Below, piece after piece: positions 34,430-44,355 of a stretch of DNA of 64,000 bases. Location: the NCBI RefSeq assembly GCF_014641735.1, contig NZ_BMIH01000002.1, forward strand, positions 310,001 through 374,000, given 5' to 3'. The translations under genes and the position numbers were made by a program. Each line of letters begins with the position of its first letter. Within the stretch, counting starts at the first letter, position 1. The notes beneath the pieces are model-generated. The model had not been told where the DNA came from. It saw only the letters and a program-made list of their open reading frames with translations, and searched no databases. The DNA comes from Sphingomonas metalli. GTDB lineage: Bacteria > Pseudomonadota > Alphaproteobacteria > Sphingomonadales > Sphingomonadaceae.

Positions 34430-35241
34430 CGCCGGGACGCCTCCACGTGCGGCGGTGGCTCGACCGCGCGCAGACGACGCTCGGCATCGAGCCTCAGGGT
34501 CAGCGCGCGCAGCGGCATCTCGTCGAGAATCCACCGCGTCAGCCGCTCGTAATGCGCGACGAAGCGGATGAGCGCGGCCTCGTCCATGATGCCGATCCCC
34601 GTCGTTCGTTGCCGCAGCGCCCGTTCCTGCTCGCGCCGCCACCGCGGCACGGTCGGCCAGTCGGGCGCGGCGAGCAGCACCAGATCGTCGATCCGGGCGA
34701 AGAGCCGCGCATAGTCGCCGGCGAGGGCGGCGTTGACCGCATATCGCCACGCGCCGTCGCGATCGTCGGACGCCTCCAGCGCATTGACCGGCCTCGCCAG
34801 GGCTTCGTCCGCCTGCGCCCGCGCGCCGACGCACCAGCCTTCGAACAGGATCAGCCGACACGGCATGGCGGCGCGCGGCCATGCGGCGGCCGGCACGCGA
34901 TCGTCCGCGGCCTTGTCGAACCGCGGCAGGCTCACCGGAAGGCCCGCATCCAGCCGCGCGAAGATATCGAGCCCCAGCGCGACGTCGTGGGTGCCGGGAA
35001 CGCCGCGGGTCGCGAAGAGCGGATGGACGCTTGCCGCCAGCGCGGCGCGCGCGGCGCGGGGCAGATAGAGATCGTCGAGCGACAGGACCGCGCTGTCCGG
35101 AAAACGCGCGGCGAGGCGCGCGGCGAGGGTCGACTTGCCGCTGCCCTGTGCGCCGCACAGGCCGATCACCAGCGGGCGGCCGGTCGGATGCTGCGCCAGT
35201 TTTCCGGCGATGTGGTCGGTCAGGACCGTCTCAGGCGACAC
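34426..35241 (-). CDS. P-loop kinase, probable D-glycerate 3-kinase
   Basis: A 271-residue kinase with Walker A GLCGAQGSGKSTLAARLAAR near the N-terminus, the conserved SLDDLYLP, and downstream FDKAADDR and ILFEGWCVGARAQ, matching the plant/bacterial GLYK family (COG4240). It would phosphorylate D-glycerate to 3-phosphoglycerate. The start is a GTG at 35241, since no ATG fits; it overlaps the end of the reductase gene by 11 bases. With that reductase it suggests that some sugar product is processed through glycerate. Confidence 0.82.
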   Translation of the reverse strand: MSPETVLTDHIAGKLAQHPTGRPLVIGLCGAQGSGKSTLAARLAARFPDSAVLSLDDLYLPRAARAALAASVHPLFATRGVPGTHDVALGLDIFARLDAGLPVSLPRFDKAADDRVPAAAWPRAAMPCRLILFEGWCVGARAQADEALARPVNALEASDDRDGAWRYAVNAALAGDYARLFARIDDLVLLAAPDWPTVPRWRREQERALRQRTTGIGIMDEAALIRFVAHYERLTRWILDEMPLRALTLRLDAERRLRAVEPPPHVEASRR

Positions 35242-36211
35242 GATGGGGCAGCGGCCGGCCGGCGAAGAAGGCGTCGAGATTGTCGGCGGCCTGCATCCCC
35301 ATCGCCGTGCGGGTCTCGAGCGTCGCGCTGCCGAGATGGGGGAGCAACACCGTGCGCGGCTGTGCGAGCAGATCGGGATGGACCTCGGGCTCGCGTTCAT
35401 AGACGTCGAGGGCCGCGGCGCCGAGCCTGCCCTCAGCCAGCGCCGCGGCCAGGGCCGCCTCGTCGACCACGGGCCCGCGCGCGGTGTTGACCAGGATCGC
35501 ATGGGGCCGCATCCGGCCCAGCGCCGCGCGATCGATCAGGTGCCGGGTGGCCGCGCCGCCGGGGACGTGCAGCGAGACGATATCGGCGCGGGCCAGCAGC
35601 TCGGGCAGCGTGGCGCAGCGCCGCGCCGCCAGCGCGGCCTCGACCGCGGGCGCGGCGGGCGAGCGGCTGAAATAGGCGATCTCCATGCCCAGTGCCCGCG
35701 CCTTTCCCGCCAGGCTCTGTGCGATGCGGCCGAAGCCGACCAGTCCCAGCGTCCTGCCGGCCAGGCCCATGCCGATCAGGTGCGTCGGCCGCCAGCCCGT
35801 CCAGGCCCGGGCGCGCAGCTCGCGCTCGCCCTCCCCCGCGCGGCGTGCCGCCATCAGCATCAGGAGGAGGGCCAGTTCGGCGGTGGAGTCGGTCAGCGCG
35901 TCGGGCGTGTTGGTCACCGGCAGTCCCGCGGCAGCGGCCGCCGCCAGGTCGATATGGTCGGTGCCCGCGCCGTAATTGACCAGGATCGCCGCGCGCCTGT
36001 CCGGTCCCGCGAGCAGCGCGGCATCGATGCGGTCCGTGATCGTCACCAGCAGGGCGTCATGCTCGCGCAGCGCCCGTGCCAGCTCGTCGCGGCCGAGCGG
36101 CCGGTCGACGGCGTTGAAGGTCGCGGCATAGTCCGCCGCCAGCCGCCGCTCGACCGCGTCCGGCAGGCGCCGCGTCACGAACAGGCGGGGCCGGTCGGCG
36201 GCGACGCTCAT
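35231..36211 (-). CDS. D-isomer-specific 2-hydroxyacid dehydrogenase (glyoxylate/hydroxypyruvate reductase-like)
   Basis: A 326-residue NAD(P)-dependent enzyme. The Rossmann motif GLVGFGRIAQSLAGKA is central; the catalytic Arg (LVNTARGPVVD), Glu (YEREPEV) and His (LPHLGSATLETR) are all present. This pattern is that of glyoxylate/hydroxypyruvate reductases. The start overlaps the FAH gene stop by four bases. Paired with the glycerate kinase, the likely job is interconversion of hydroxypyruvate and D-glycerate. Confidence 0.87.
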   Translation of the reverse strand: MSVAADRPRLFVTRRLPDAVERRLAADYAATFNAVDRPLGRDELARALREHDALLVTITDRIDAALLAGPDRRAAILVNYGAGTDHIDLAAAAAAGLPVTNTPDALTDSTAELALLLMLMAARRAGEGERELRARAWTGWRPTHLIGMGLAGRTLGLVGFGRIAQSLAGKARALGMEIAYFSRSPAAPAVEAALAARRCATLPELLARADIVSLHVPGGAATRHLIDRAALGRMRPHAILVNTARGPVVDEAALAAALAEGRLGAAALDVYEREPEVHPDLLAQPRTVLLPHLGSATLETRTAMGMQAADNLDAFFAGRPLPHRVA

Positions 36212-37068
36212 CCCCGCGACGCCGCGGCGACGAACGCCTGACGCTGCTCGCCGAGCCCGTCTATCCCCAGCCTCACCACGTCGCCGGGCTTCAGGTACCG
36301 GGGTTCCGGCTTCCGGCCCATGCCGACGCCCGGCGGGGTGCCGGTGGTGATGATGTCGCCCGGCTCGAGCAGCATCAGCCGCGAGCAATAGGCGACGATC
36401 TCGGCCACGCCGAAGATCATCGTCGCGGTCGAGCCGTCCTGCACGCGCTCCCCGTTCAGCTCCAGCCATAGCGCCAGCGCCTGCGGATCGGCGATCTCGT
36501 CGCGGGTGACGAGCCACGGACCGACCGGACCGAAGGTGGGAAAGCCCTTGCCATTGTCCCAGGTCGCGCCGCGTTCCAGCTGCCAGTGGCGCTCGGACAC
36601 ATCGTTGACGCAGACATAGCCGGCGACGTGATCGAGCGCCTGCTCCCGATCGACGTCATGGCCGCCGCGGCCGATGACGATGCCCAGCTCGACCTCCCAA
36701 TCGGTCTTTTGCGAACCGCGGGGGATGACGACGGGATCGTTCGGGCCCTGGAGGCAGCTGACCCATTTGTTGAACACAACCGGCTCTTCGGGGATCGGCA
36801 GGTTCGATTCGGCGGCGTGATCCGCATAGTTGAGCCCGATCGCGATGAACTTGCGCGTTCCCGCCACGGGCACGCCGTAGCGCGGCGTCCCCACGGCAAG
36901 GGGCAGCGTCGCCGGGTCGAGTGCGGCGAGCGTCGCCAGCCGCGCGGCGTCGGCGAGCAACGCACCGTCGATCGTGTCGACATGACCCGACAGATCGCGG
37001 ATCCGGCCCTCGGCATCGACCAGGCCGGGCTTTTCGGCGCCGACGGGCCCGAAGCGACACAGTTTCAT
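36208..37068 (-). CDS. Fumarylacetoacetate hydrolase family, 2,4-diketo-3-deoxy-sugar-acid hydrolase
   Basis: A 286-residue hydrolase with the FAH core: GRKFIAIGLNYADHAAES-like segment, the metal ligands in TDWEVELGIVIGRG, VNDVSERHWQLERG and KGFPTFGPVGPWL, and DIITTGTPPGVGMG. In the non-phosphorylated L-fucose and L-rhamnose pathways this family cleaves 2,4-diketo-3-deoxy acids to pyruvate plus lactate. The presence of lldD (45716-46867) to oxidise lactate agrees with this. It is in the middle of the operon with an ATGA overlap to the reductase gene. Confidence 0.88.
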   Translation of the reverse strand: MKLCRFGPVGAEKPGLVDAEGRIRDLSGHVDTIDGALLADAARLATLAALDPATLPLAVGTPRYGVPVAGTRKFIAIGLNYADHAAESNLPIPEEPVVFNKWVSCLQGPNDPVVIPRGSQKTDWEVELGIVIGRGGHDVDREQALDHVAGYVCVNDVSERHWQLERGATWDNGKGFPTFGPVGPWLVTRDEIADPQALALWLELNGERVQDGSTATMIFGVAEIVAYCSRLMLLEPGDIITTGTPPGVGMGRKPEPRYLKPGDVVRLGIDGLGEQRQAFVAAASRG

Positions 37069-37086
37069 CGATTTCGTCTCCCGATA

Positions 37087-37425
37087 TTACTGCGCATCCA
37101 ACGCGAAGATGCGCGTCATCGGCACCCATTTCTCGCCCGGCGCGGCGAACGACAAGCGCTTCTGGAAGCGGTCCATGGCCGCCTCCCACCGCGCGTCGGC
37201 GTCCGCGAGCGCCGCGGGCCGGGTGCGCGGCCAGTCGTCGGCCACCTCCGCCACCATCACCATCCGGTCGCCCGCCCGCCAGATCTCCATCGCCTCGAAG
37301 CCGGCAGCGCGGATGCCGGCGGTCACCTCCGGCCAGGCGGCGCCCGGTGCATGCGCGCGCTCATATTCGGCGATCAGATCGGCATCGTCGACCAGATCGA
37401 GCACGAAGCAGACGCGGCGGCCCAT
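37087..37425 (-). CDS. L-rhamnose/L-fucose mutarotase (RhaM-like)
   Basis: A 112-residue protein starting MGRRVCFVLDLVDDADLIAE and matching the DUF718/RhaM fold: EYERAHAPGAAWPEVTAGIRAAG, MEIWRAGDRMVMVAEV and the C-terminal KWVPMTRIFALD. It interconverts the alpha and beta forms of the sugar, feeding the right anomer to the dehydrogenase. It is only four bases from the dehydratase gene in the same operon. Confidence 0.92.
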   Translation of the reverse strand: MGRRVCFVLDLVDDADLIAEYERAHAPGAAWPEVTAGIRAAGFEAMEIWRAGDRMVMVAEVADDWPRTRPAALADADARWEAAMDRFQKRLSFAAPGEKWVPMTRIFALDAQ

Positions 37426-37429
37426 CGCG

Positions 37430-38650
37430 TCAGGCCGCCAGACAGGACGGTCCCGCCGGACCGGTCGCCTTGTAGGTCAGCACGAACTCGCGATGGCCGA
37501 GCGCCTCCGACTTCGTCTCCGCACCGGCCGCGGTCCGCTGGATCAGCGCGACGATCTCCGCGGTGACATCGTCCAGGGTCGCCGCACCGTCCAGGATGCG
37601 CCCGGCGTCCACGTCCATATCCTCGTGCATCCGCGCGAAGGTCTCCGGATTGGCGCACACCTTGATGACCGGGGCGATCGCCGACCCGACGACCGAGCCG
37701 CGCCCGGTGGTGAACAGCGTGACATGCGCGCCGCTGGCCATCAGCTCGCCGATTTCCGCATTGTCGACGATATTGGGGAAGCCGAATTTCGGGTCGCCGG
37801 GGGGCACCACGTCGAGCAGATAGAGGCCGGGTCCGGCCGGGATCTGCGCCGGCACCAGCACCCCGCTGATCGGGCGGTTGCCGGATTTCGCATAGGCGCC
37901 GGCGGATTTCTCCTCCTGGCTGGACAGCCCGCCCTCCGCATTGCCGGGCGCGAAGCTGCCATAGCCCATCGCGCGGCAATAGCGTTCGGCATGTTCGACC
38001 GCGGCGACGATCGCGGCGCCGACGGCCGGGCTGGTCGCGCGCCGGTGCATATGCGCCTCGCAGCCGATCAGCTCGCTCGTCTCCTCGAAGATGCAGGTCG
38101 CGCCGGCATCGACGAGCGCGTCGAAGGCACGGCCGACGGCGGGATTGGCGGTGATCCCGCTGGTGCCGTCCGACCCGCCGCAGATCGTGCCGACCACCAG
38201 GTCGCCCAGCCCCATCGGCACGCGCACCGCCTGCGCATCCGCGTCCGCGCGCACCCGCGCCACCGCCGCGCCGCCGGCCGCGATCGCCGCGCGGGTGCCG
38301 CCCGCGCGCTGGATCACCACCGTCTCGTGCGGTCGCCCCGCCTCGGTCAGCGCGGCGGCCAGCGCTTCGCGGTTGAAGCTCTCGCATCCGAGAGACACCA
38401 GCACGACGCCGCCGACATTGGGATGCGTCGTCAGCGCCTTCATCATGGCCAGCGCATAGTCGTTGGGATAGCAGCCGGGAAAGCCGATCAGCTGCACCCG
38501 GGCGTCGTCCGCCGCCTCCACGATCCGGCGCGCGACGTGATGCGCGCACTCGACCAGATAGACGACGAGGATGCCGTCGCGGATACCCTTGCGACCGTCC
38601 GGCCGCAGCCAGCCCTGCCAGCTCGCGCCGGGCTGCATCGCGCCGGTCAT
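37430..38650 (-). CDS. UxaA-family dehydratase large subunit (probable L-fuconate dehydratase)
   Basis: A 406-residue catalytic subunit of the altronate-dehydratase (UxaA/GarD) family. Characteristic segments are LIGFPGCYPNDYALAMMKAL, VLVSLGCESFNREALA, GTICGGSDGTSGITANPAVG, a central SELIGCEAHMHRRATSP and EEKSAGAYAKSGNRPISGVL, with cysteines that could hold the metal. The N-terminal SAF domain is encoded separately by the gene just before it (ATGA overlap). C. jejuni uses the same split arrangement in its fucose island. It most likely dehydrates the aldonate to a 2-keto-3-deoxy acid. Confidence 0.88.
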   Translation of the reverse strand: MTGAMQPGASWQGWLRPDGRKGIRDGILVVYLVECAHHVARRIVEAADDARVQLIGFPGCYPNDYALAMMKALTTHPNVGGVVLVSLGCESFNREALAAALTEAGRPHETVVIQRAGGTRAAIAAGGAAVARVRADADAQAVRVPMGLGDLVVGTICGGSDGTSGITANPAVGRAFDALVDAGATCIFEETSELIGCEAHMHRRATSPAVGAAIVAAVEHAERYCRAMGYGSFAPGNAEGGLSSQEEKSAGAYAKSGNRPISGVLVPAQIPAGPGLYLLDVVPPGDPKFGFPNIVDNAEIGELMASGAHVTLFTTGRGSVVGSAIAPVIKVCANPETFARMHEDMDVDAGRILDGAATLDDVTAEIVALIQRTAAGAETKSEALGHREFVLTYKATGPAGPSCLAA

Positions 38651-38949
38651 GCCCGGTCGCCCTGCGCGTCGCGCAGATGGGCGGGCATATAGTCGCTCTT
38701 CATATTGTGCATGTGGACCCAGCTTCCCGGCAGCGCCGCCTGCGTCATCGAGCCGATCGGCATGCCGTATTTGAGGACCTTGTCGCCGATCGCCAGCGGC
38801 ACCAGCGCCAGCTTGTGCCCCAGGCCGACATCGTCGGCGACGATCAGCACATGGCCGTCGACCTCCACCCGCTCTCCCTTCAGGACCGGGCGGCGACAGA
38901 CCACGACATTATCCTCGGGCGACAGGCGCAGGGCGGCGGCGGCGCTCAT
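38647..38949 (-). CDS. UxaA-family dehydratase small subunit (SAF domain)
   Basis: A 100-residue protein equal to the N-terminal SAF domain of altronate dehydratase: DNVVVCRRPVLKGERVEVDG, VGLGHKLALVPLAIGDKVLK and YGMPIGSMTQAALPGSWVHM. It should form one enzyme with the large subunit, which it overlaps by four bases. The start at 38949 in turn overlaps the dehydrogenase stop. Confidence 0.92.
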   Translation of the reverse strand: MSAAAALRLSPEDNVVVCRRPVLKGERVEVDGHVLIVADDVGLGHKLALVPLAIGDKVLKYGMPIGSMTQAALPGSWVHMHNMKSDYMPAHLRDAQGDRA

Positions 38950-40052
38950 GCCGGCGCATCCGGCAGCGGCGCGTCGGGACGGATCAGCCCGGCGTGCCGC
39001 AGCTCTTCCCATAAGGCCGCGGGGATCGGATGCCGATAGAGCGACAGCGTGCCCGCGACGCGATCCGCACTGTCGAGACCGGGGATCACGCTCGCCACCT
39101 GGGGATGCGCCAGGACGAAGGCGAGCGCGGCGGCCGGCAGGGGCACGTCATGCGCCCGGCAGATCGCCTCGATCGCCGCGACGCGCGCGACTATCGCGGC
39201 CGGTGCCGCCGCATAGTCATAGTGGAGCGCGCCGCCCGCGCGGGTACCGGTGGCGAGGATGCCGCTGTTATAGGGACCGCCCAGCACGAGCGACGTACCT
39301 GCCCGCGCGCAGGCCGGGAACAGCGTGTCGAGCGGCGCCTGTTCGAGAAGCGTATAGCGCCCGGCCAGCAGGATCACGTCCAGCGGTGCGGCGTCGAGCG
39401 CGGCGAGACAGACCTCGACCTCGTTCACGCCCAGGCCGATGGCGCGGATCGCCCCCTCGGCGCGCAACCGCTCGAGCGCGCGAAAGCCGCCGCCCGCGTT
39501 CAGCTGCGACCAGTAATGCTCATGCGTCTCGCCATGGGTGAGCCGGCCAATATCGTGGACGTAGAGGATGTCGATGCGTCCAAGGCCGAGCCGCTGGAGG
39601 CTGTCGTCATGGCTGCGCAGGATGCCGTCATGGCTATAGTCGAACCGGGTCGCGAACGGCATCGCCGACCGGAAACCGTCGCGCAGCCGATCGTCGACGA
39701 TGCCGGGATCGGGCCGCAGGAGCCGGCCAACCTTCGTCGAGAGGACCAGATCCGCGACGCCGCGCACGGCATCCCCGACGCGGCGCTCGCTGAGGCCCCG
39801 CCCGTAATGCGGCGCGGTGTCGACGTGGCGGATCCCCGCCGCGAGCGCGGCGTCGAGCGTCGCCGTCGCCACATCGTCCGTCACCGGTTGGTAGAGGTTG
39901 CCCAGGGCACCGGCGCCGAAGCCCAGCTCGGTCACGGTAAGCCCGGTCGCGCCGAGCGGCCGGGTCGCGATGCCCGGCGACCGGGCCCCTTGCATGACGG
40001 CGAGGGACGACGACGGGCACGACACGGACATATCGCCTATCGCCCCTCCCAT
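38946..40052 (-). CDS. Aldo/keto reductase, D-threo-aldose 1-dehydrogenase (L-fucose dehydrogenase)
   Basis: An up to 368-residue (beta/alpha)8 oxidoreductase. The catalytic tetrad is visible: Asp (IRHVDTAPHYG), Tyr in the same segment, Lys (LVLSTKVGRL) and His (DILYVHDIGRL). GLTVTELGFGAGALGNLYQ and HPQVASVIPGLDS fit the D-threo-aldose dehydrogenase group, which oxidises L-fucose, L-galactose or D-arabinose at C1. The start is uncertain: 40052, 40031 or 39995 are in frame, and AAGG precedes the first. It is the first gene of the leftward operon and diverges from the IclR gene. Confidence 0.87.
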   Translation of the reverse strand: MGGAIGDMSVSCPSSSLAVMQGARSPGIATRPLGATGLTVTELGFGAGALGNLYQPVTDDVATATLDAALAAGIRHVDTAPHYGRGLSERRVGDAVRGVADLVLSTKVGRLLRPDPGIVDDRLRDGFRSAMPFATRFDYSHDGILRSHDDSLQRLGLGRIDILYVHDIGRLTHGETHEHYWSQLNAGGGFRALERLRAEGAIRAIGLGVNEVEVCLAALDAAPLDVILLAGRYTLLEQAPLDTLFPACARAGTSLVLGGPYNSGILATGTRAGGALHYDYAAAPAAIVARVAAIEAICRAHDVPLPAAALAFVLAHPQVASVIPGLDSADRVAGTLSLYRHPIPAALWEELRHAGLIRPDAPLPDAPA

Positions 40053-40069
40053 GCGCCGACCTTCTCACT

Positions 40070-40088
40070 TATGAACCGTCTTTTCATT
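40070..40088. promoter_or_regulatory. Inverted-repeat operator candidate, AKR/IclR intergenic region
   Basis: TATGAAC-CGTCT-TTTCATT is an imperfect palindrome with a 5-bp centre. It has the same arm spacing and TGAA/TTCA pattern as TGTGAAA-TGCGG-TTTCACA at 44356-44374. It lies between the divergent dehydrogenase operon and the IclR gene. Confidence 0.55.
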
Positions 40089-40188
40089 AGGAGACGGCGG
40101 TACGGGCGTCAATCGACGCCGTGTGGCGAAGGTCCTGTTTTCGGCGGCTCCGATTGTATTCCGCGAGGGCACCACCTACCAAGGCGGG

Positions 40189-40977
40189 ATGAGGGAGGAT
40201 GACGATCTGCCCGCGCTCGCGGACGAGCCCAAGTATCGCGCGCCGGCGCTGGAAAAGGGGCTCGACATCCTCGAGCTGCTGGCGCGTTCGCCCAAGCCGC
40301 TGACCGCCGCCGCGATCAGCGAGCGACTGCGCCGGTCGACCAGCGAGCTGTTCCGCATGATCCAGGTGCTGGAATATCGCGGCTTCATCCGCCAGGCGCC
40401 GGGCGGTGGCTTCATCCCGACGGAGAAGCTGTTCGCGCTCGGCATGGAGCAACCGCCGGTCAAGTCGCTGCTCGAGACCGCGCTGCCGCTGATGCGCGAC
40501 CTGGCGCGGCGCACCGGACAATCCTGCCACATGACGATGCGGTCGGGCGGCGACATCGTCGTCGTGGCGCGGATCGAGTCCTCCGAGCAGCTCGGCTTTT
40601 CGGTCCGCATCGGTCATCGCCGGCCGATGCTGGAGTCAAACTCGGCCGTCGTGCACTTCGCCTTCATCGACGAGGTCGACCGGACGCGCTGGATCGCGCA
40701 GACGCCCGACATCGACCAGGACAAGCTCGCCGACTTCCGCGCCCGGGCGGAACGGGTCCGCGCGCGCGGGTTCGAGAAGGCGAAGAGCGGCTATACGCTC
40801 GGCATCACCGACCTCGCGGCGCCGATCCTGCGCGGCACCTCCGCCGCCGCGGTGCTGACCGTGCCCTTCCTGCAGACGATCGCCGACCAGATGCCGATGG
40901 ACGACGTGGTCAAGCATCTGCGGGCAGTCGCGGCGGAGATTTCGGCGGCACTGCTGCTCGCCGACCATCGCGTCTGA
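40189..40977 (+). CDS. IclR family transcriptional regulator
   Basis: A 262-residue regulator: N-terminal winged helix (ALEKGLDILELLARSPKPLT, AISERLRRSTSELFRMIQVLEYRGFI) and a C-terminal GAF-like IclR effector domain (GQSCHMTMRSGGDIVVVARI, GFEKAKSGYTLGITDLAAPIL). The ATG at 40189 follows AAGGCGGG; a GTG at 40123 would add 22 residues. It is placed between the two halves of the sugar locus and is probably its regulator, as the IclR protein of the C. jejuni fucose island is. Confidence 0.9.
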   Translation: MREDDDLPALADEPKYRAPALEKGLDILELLARSPKPLTAAAISERLRRSTSELFRMIQVLEYRGFIRQAPGGGFIPTEKLFALGMEQPPVKSLLETALPLMRDLARRTGQSCHMTMRSGGDIVVVARIESSEQLGFSVRIGHRRPMLESNSAVVHFAFIDEVDRTRWIAQTPDIDQDKLADFRARAERVRARGFEKAKSGYTLGITDLAAPILRGTSAAAVLTVPFLQTIADQMPMDDVVKHLRAVAAEISAALLLADHRV

Positions 40978-40990
40978 CCCGCGCGCCGGA

Positions 40991-41722
40991 TCAGGCCATC
41001 GTCCATCCGCCGTCGATCGCGAGGAGCTGCCCGGTCGTATAGCCGCTCTCGTCCGAGGCCAGATAGAGCGCCAGCGCCGCGACCTCCGCCGCGGTGCCGA
41101 TCCGGCCCATCGGCTGGCGCGCGACGAAGGCGGCCCGCGCCGCCGCAGCATCGCCGGTCGCCGCCAGCCGCGCGTCGAGGCTGGGCGACTGCACCGTGCC
41201 CGGGCAGATCGCGTTGCAGCGGATGCCGGCGCCGACATAGTCGAGCGCGATCGACCGGGTGATGCCCGCAACCGCCGCCTTCGACACGCAATAGGCATAG
41301 CGGTTCGGCACGCCGATCAGCGCGCCCGCGACCGACGCCATGTTGACGATCGAGCCCCCGCCCCGCGCGACCATCCCCGGCAGAAAGGCGCGCAGCATAT
41401 GGGTGATCGCATGGACGTTGAGGTCGAAGGACAGGGCATAGCCGGCATCGTCGGTCGCCTCGATCGTGCCGGTGTCGACATAGCCGGCGCAATTGAAGAG
41501 GATGTCGACCGCGCCGGCCTCCCGCCCGAAGGCGGCGATCGCGCCATGGTCGGTCAGGTCGAGCAGATGCGCCTCGCAGCCGGACAGGGTCGCGAGCGTG
41601 TCCGGGTTGCGATCGACCGCGATCACCCGCGCGCCTTCGGCCGCGAACCGTTCCGCGGCGGCACGCCCGATGCCCTGCCCCGCCCCTGTCACGATCGCCG
41701 TCTTGCCCGCCAGTCTGCCCAT
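40991..41722 (-). CDS. SDR oxidoreductase, probable 2-keto-3-deoxy-L-fuconate dehydrogenase
   Basis: A 243-residue short-chain dehydrogenase with the NAD site [20 protein letters not shown], the NCAGYVDTG segment, catalytic Ser (NMASVAGAL), and Tyr and Lys in [12 protein letters not shown]. The C-terminus [16 protein letters not shown] is canonical. With an FAH hydrolase in the locus it most likely oxidises the 2-keto-3-deoxy acid at C4. An alternative is a sugar 1-dehydrogenase like C. jejuni FucX. It lies 35 bp downstream of the GH2 gene, same strand. Confidence 0.88.
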   Translation of the reverse strand: MGRLAGKTAIVTGAGQGIGRAAAERFAAEGARVIAVDRNPDTLATLSGCEAHLLDLTDHGAIAAFGREAGAVDILFNCAGYVDTGTIEATDDAGYALSFDLNVHAITHMLRAFLPGMVARGGGSIVNMASVAGALIGVPNRYAYCVSKAAVAGITRSIALDYVGAGIRCNAICPGTVQSPSLDARLAATGDAAAARAAFVARQPMGRIGTAAEVAALALYLASDESGYTTGQLLAIDGGWTMA

Positions 41723-41757
41723 GCGCGTCGCCTCCGATGCTGCCAGAAGGTCGTCGC

Positions 41758-44280
41758 TCAGAGCGACGGGATCGCGGCACCGCGCGGCAACGGCCGCGCG
41801 GCGATCGCCAGCGTCGCCGGCGCCAGCGCCTCGCCCGGCAGCTCGGGGGAGGCGCGCAGCAGGATCTCCCCCGCGCCGCCGCGCGCCTGGACGATGATCT
41901 GGGCGAGCCCGTTGAACAGCGAGCGACGGGGCGCCTTGTCGCTCTCGAGACAATTGGGATCGCCATTGCCGACCCCGATGATCGCACCGGGACCGCTGAT
42001 GTCGAAGGCGAGCCTATGCATCGCCGTCGGCACCGGGCGGCCATGCGCGTCGAGCGCCTCCGCCCTCACCATCGCCACGTCGCGGCCGTCGGCGTCGATC
42101 GTCGCGCGGTCCGCCGTCAGCCGAATGCGGCGCGCCGGGCCGGTGGTCTCGCGACGCGCGACGAAGGTGCGGCCGTCCCTGCGCGCCCGCACCTCGATAT
42201 AACCCGGCGCATAAGGCAGCTTCCATTCGACATGGCCGAGCCGGGGCACCGCCTGCCGACCATGGCTGCGGCCGTTGCAGATCAGCTCGACATCGTCGCA
42301 GTTGGAGTAGGTCCAGACGGGGATGACCTCACCCTCCCGGCCCGGCCAGTTCCAGTGCGGAAAGACATGGACCATCGGCTCGGTCCGCCACCACGCCCGG
42401 TAATAGTGGAAATAGTCCTTGGGGAAGCCGCAGGTGTCGACGATGCCGAACTGCGAACTGATCGACGGCCAGCCATAGGGGGTCGGTTCGCCGCGATAGT
42501 CGAAGCCGGTCCAGGCGAAGCCGCCGGCCGACCAGGCCTGCGTGCCATAGAGCTGCCACCATTGTTCGGGCGTCTGGCCCCAGCCGACGACGCCGTCATA
42601 GCTGCTCATCACGTTGCGCTTGGGATCGGTCCGGTACTCCCCGCGGGTGGAGACCGCACTCGACGTCTCCGACCCGACGATCGGCCGCTGCGGATGCCGC
42701 GCATGATAGGGGACCGGAAGTTCCTGATGATAGTTGAAGCCGACCACGTCGAGCGGGTCGGTGACGCCCTGCTCGTTGTTGCTGTTGACCGCCGCGGTGA
42801 CGGGCCGGGTGGGATCGAGCTCGTGGCAGCGCCGGGTCATCGTCGCCGCGATCCGCGCGCCCTGCTCGGCCATCTTGCCGTCCTGGAGGATCCATTCCTC
42901 GTTGCCGATCGACCAGAGGACGATCGACGGCGCATTGCGGAAGCGCCGCACCATCAGCTCGAGTTGCGCCATCGCCTCGGGATGGGAGCCCATGGTTCGC
43001 GTCTCGCACATCATCATCACGCCGGCGCGATCGCACGCCTCCACCCATTCGGGCGTCGGGGCATTGTGCGTGGTGCGGACCGCGTTGCACCCCATGTCGC
43101 GCAGCACGCCCAGCCGGAAGGTCTGCACGGCATCGGGAAGCGCCGCACCGACGCCCGCATGGTCCTGATGGTTGCAGGTCCCCTGCAGCTTCAGCGCGCG
43201 GCCATTGAGGAGGAAGCCATTGGCCGCGTCGAAGCGCGCGGAGCGGACGCCGAAGGTCACCCGCTCCCCGTCGCGCACGACGCCGCCCGCCACCAGCCTG
43301 GCGACCGCGACGTAGAGATGCGGCCGCTCGACATCCCAAAGTCGGACGCCGTCGAAGGAGGCGGTGGCCGTGCAGCCCGTCGCGGCGCCGGGCGCGACGG
43401 TCTGCGCCGGCGAGACGGCGCGGGCGACCGTCTGGCCTTCGCCATCGAGGATCGTCCAGTCGACCGCGCAGCGGGCGGGCGCATCGCCGGCGTTGACGAT
43501 CACGCTCGCCAGGTCGAGGGCCGCCGTGCCGCCCCTCGGGGTCGCGCGAACGACGGTTTCCCAGCGGCCCAGGTGCAGCGGGTCGTGCTTGGTCAGCCAG
43601 ACATGGCGATACAGGCCCGCGCCCTCGTAGAACCAGCCGCTGCCGAAACTGGCGTCCACGCGGACGACGACGACGTTGCCGGCGTCGTAATGGAGGACGT
43701 CGGTGATGTCGTAGCGAAAGGGTGCATAGCCGTCGGCGTTGCGGCCGACATAGCAGCCATTGACCAGCACGACCGTGTCGCGCATCGCGCCGTCGAACTC
43801 CAGCCAGATGCGGCGGCCGCGGTCGGCCGCCTCGATCCGGAAGCTGCGGCGGTACCAGCCGATGCTGGTTTCGGGATAGCGACGGCCCAGCGGCTTGAAA
43901 CCATGGGTCAGCGCGCGCTCGTCGCCCTCGCCGCGTTCGTCGCGGACGAAGGGGAGCTCGACCGCCCAGTCGTGCGGCAGATCGACGGGCGTCCAGCCCG
44001 AATCGTCGAACCCGTCCTTGGCGATGCCGAAATTGCCGGTCTTCGCGAAGTCGCTCTGCCCGAAGCCGAACCCGAAATCGCGGGCCGGATCGGAGCCATG
44101 ACCGCGCGCGAAGCGCCAGCCGCGATCGAAGGAGAGGTGCTCGCGGGGCGCGATCGCGGCGGGATCGTGCGCGGGCGGCAGCGTCACCGCGTCGCTACGC
44201 GCCATGGCCGCAATCGGCACCATCGGCAGCGTCAGCGCCGCGCCCCCCGCCATTACGCCGCGCCGCGACACCTGGTCCAT
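41758..44280 (-). CDS. Glycoside hydrolase family 2 (beta-galactosidase-like), exported
   Basis: An 840-residue exo-glycosidase starting [20 protein letters not shown], whose SRRGVMAGG leader looks like a twin-arginine signal. It has the GH2 sugar-binding domain ([23 protein letters not shown]), an Ig-like middle, and the TIM barrel with the acid-base Glu in [10 protein letters not shown] and the likely nucleophile Glu in [11 protein letters not shown]. Substrates are probably beta-galactosides in fucosylated or algal glycans. GAGGGGGTGACG precedes the ATG. It shares the divergent promoter region with fucP. Confidence 0.9.
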   Translation of the reverse strand: MDQVSRRGVMAGGAALTLPMVPIAAMARSDAVTLPPAHDPAAIAPREHLSFDRGWRFARGHGSDPARDFGFGFGQSDFAKTGNFGIAKDGFDDSGWTPVDLPHDWAVELPFVRDERGEGDERALTHGFKPLGRRYPETSIGWYRRSFRIEAADRGRRIWLEFDGAMRDTVVLVNGCYVGRNADGYAPFRYDITDVLHYDAGNVVVVRVDASFGSGWFYEGAGLYRHVWLTKHDPLHLGRWETVVRATPRGGTAALDLASVIVNAGDAPARCAVDWTILDGEGQTVARAVSPAQTVAPGAATGCTATASFDGVRLWDVERPHLYVAVARLVAGGVVRDGERVTFGVRSARFDAANGFLLNGRALKLQGTCNHQDHAGVGAALPDAVQTFRLGVLRDMGCNAVRTTHNAPTPEWVEACDRAGVMMMCETRTMGSHPEAMAQLELMVRRFRNAPSIVLWSIGNEEWILQDGKMAEQGARIAATMTRRCHELDPTRPVTAAVNSNNEQGVTDPLDVVGFNYHQELPVPYHARHPQRPIVGSETSSAVSTRGEYRTDPKRNVMSSYDGVVGWGQTPEQWWQLYGTQAWSAGGFAWTGFDYRGEPTPYGWPSISSQFGIVDTCGFPKDYFHYYRAWWRTEPMVHVFPHWNWPGREGEVIPVWTYSNCDDVELICNGRSHGRQAVPRLGHVEWKLPYAPGYIEVRARRDGRTFVARRETTGPARRIRLTADRATIDADGRDVAMVRAEALDAHGRPVPTAMHRLAFDISGPGAIIGVGNGDPNCLESDKAPRRSLFNGLAQIIVQARGGAGEILLRASPELPGEALAPATLAIAARPLPRGAAIPSL

Positions 44281-44355
44281 CGTCACCCCCTCACCCGCGA
44301 ACGGGATCGCGGCCGCTTCGTATATCCAAGCGGACTCCGGCCTGACAAGTTCATT

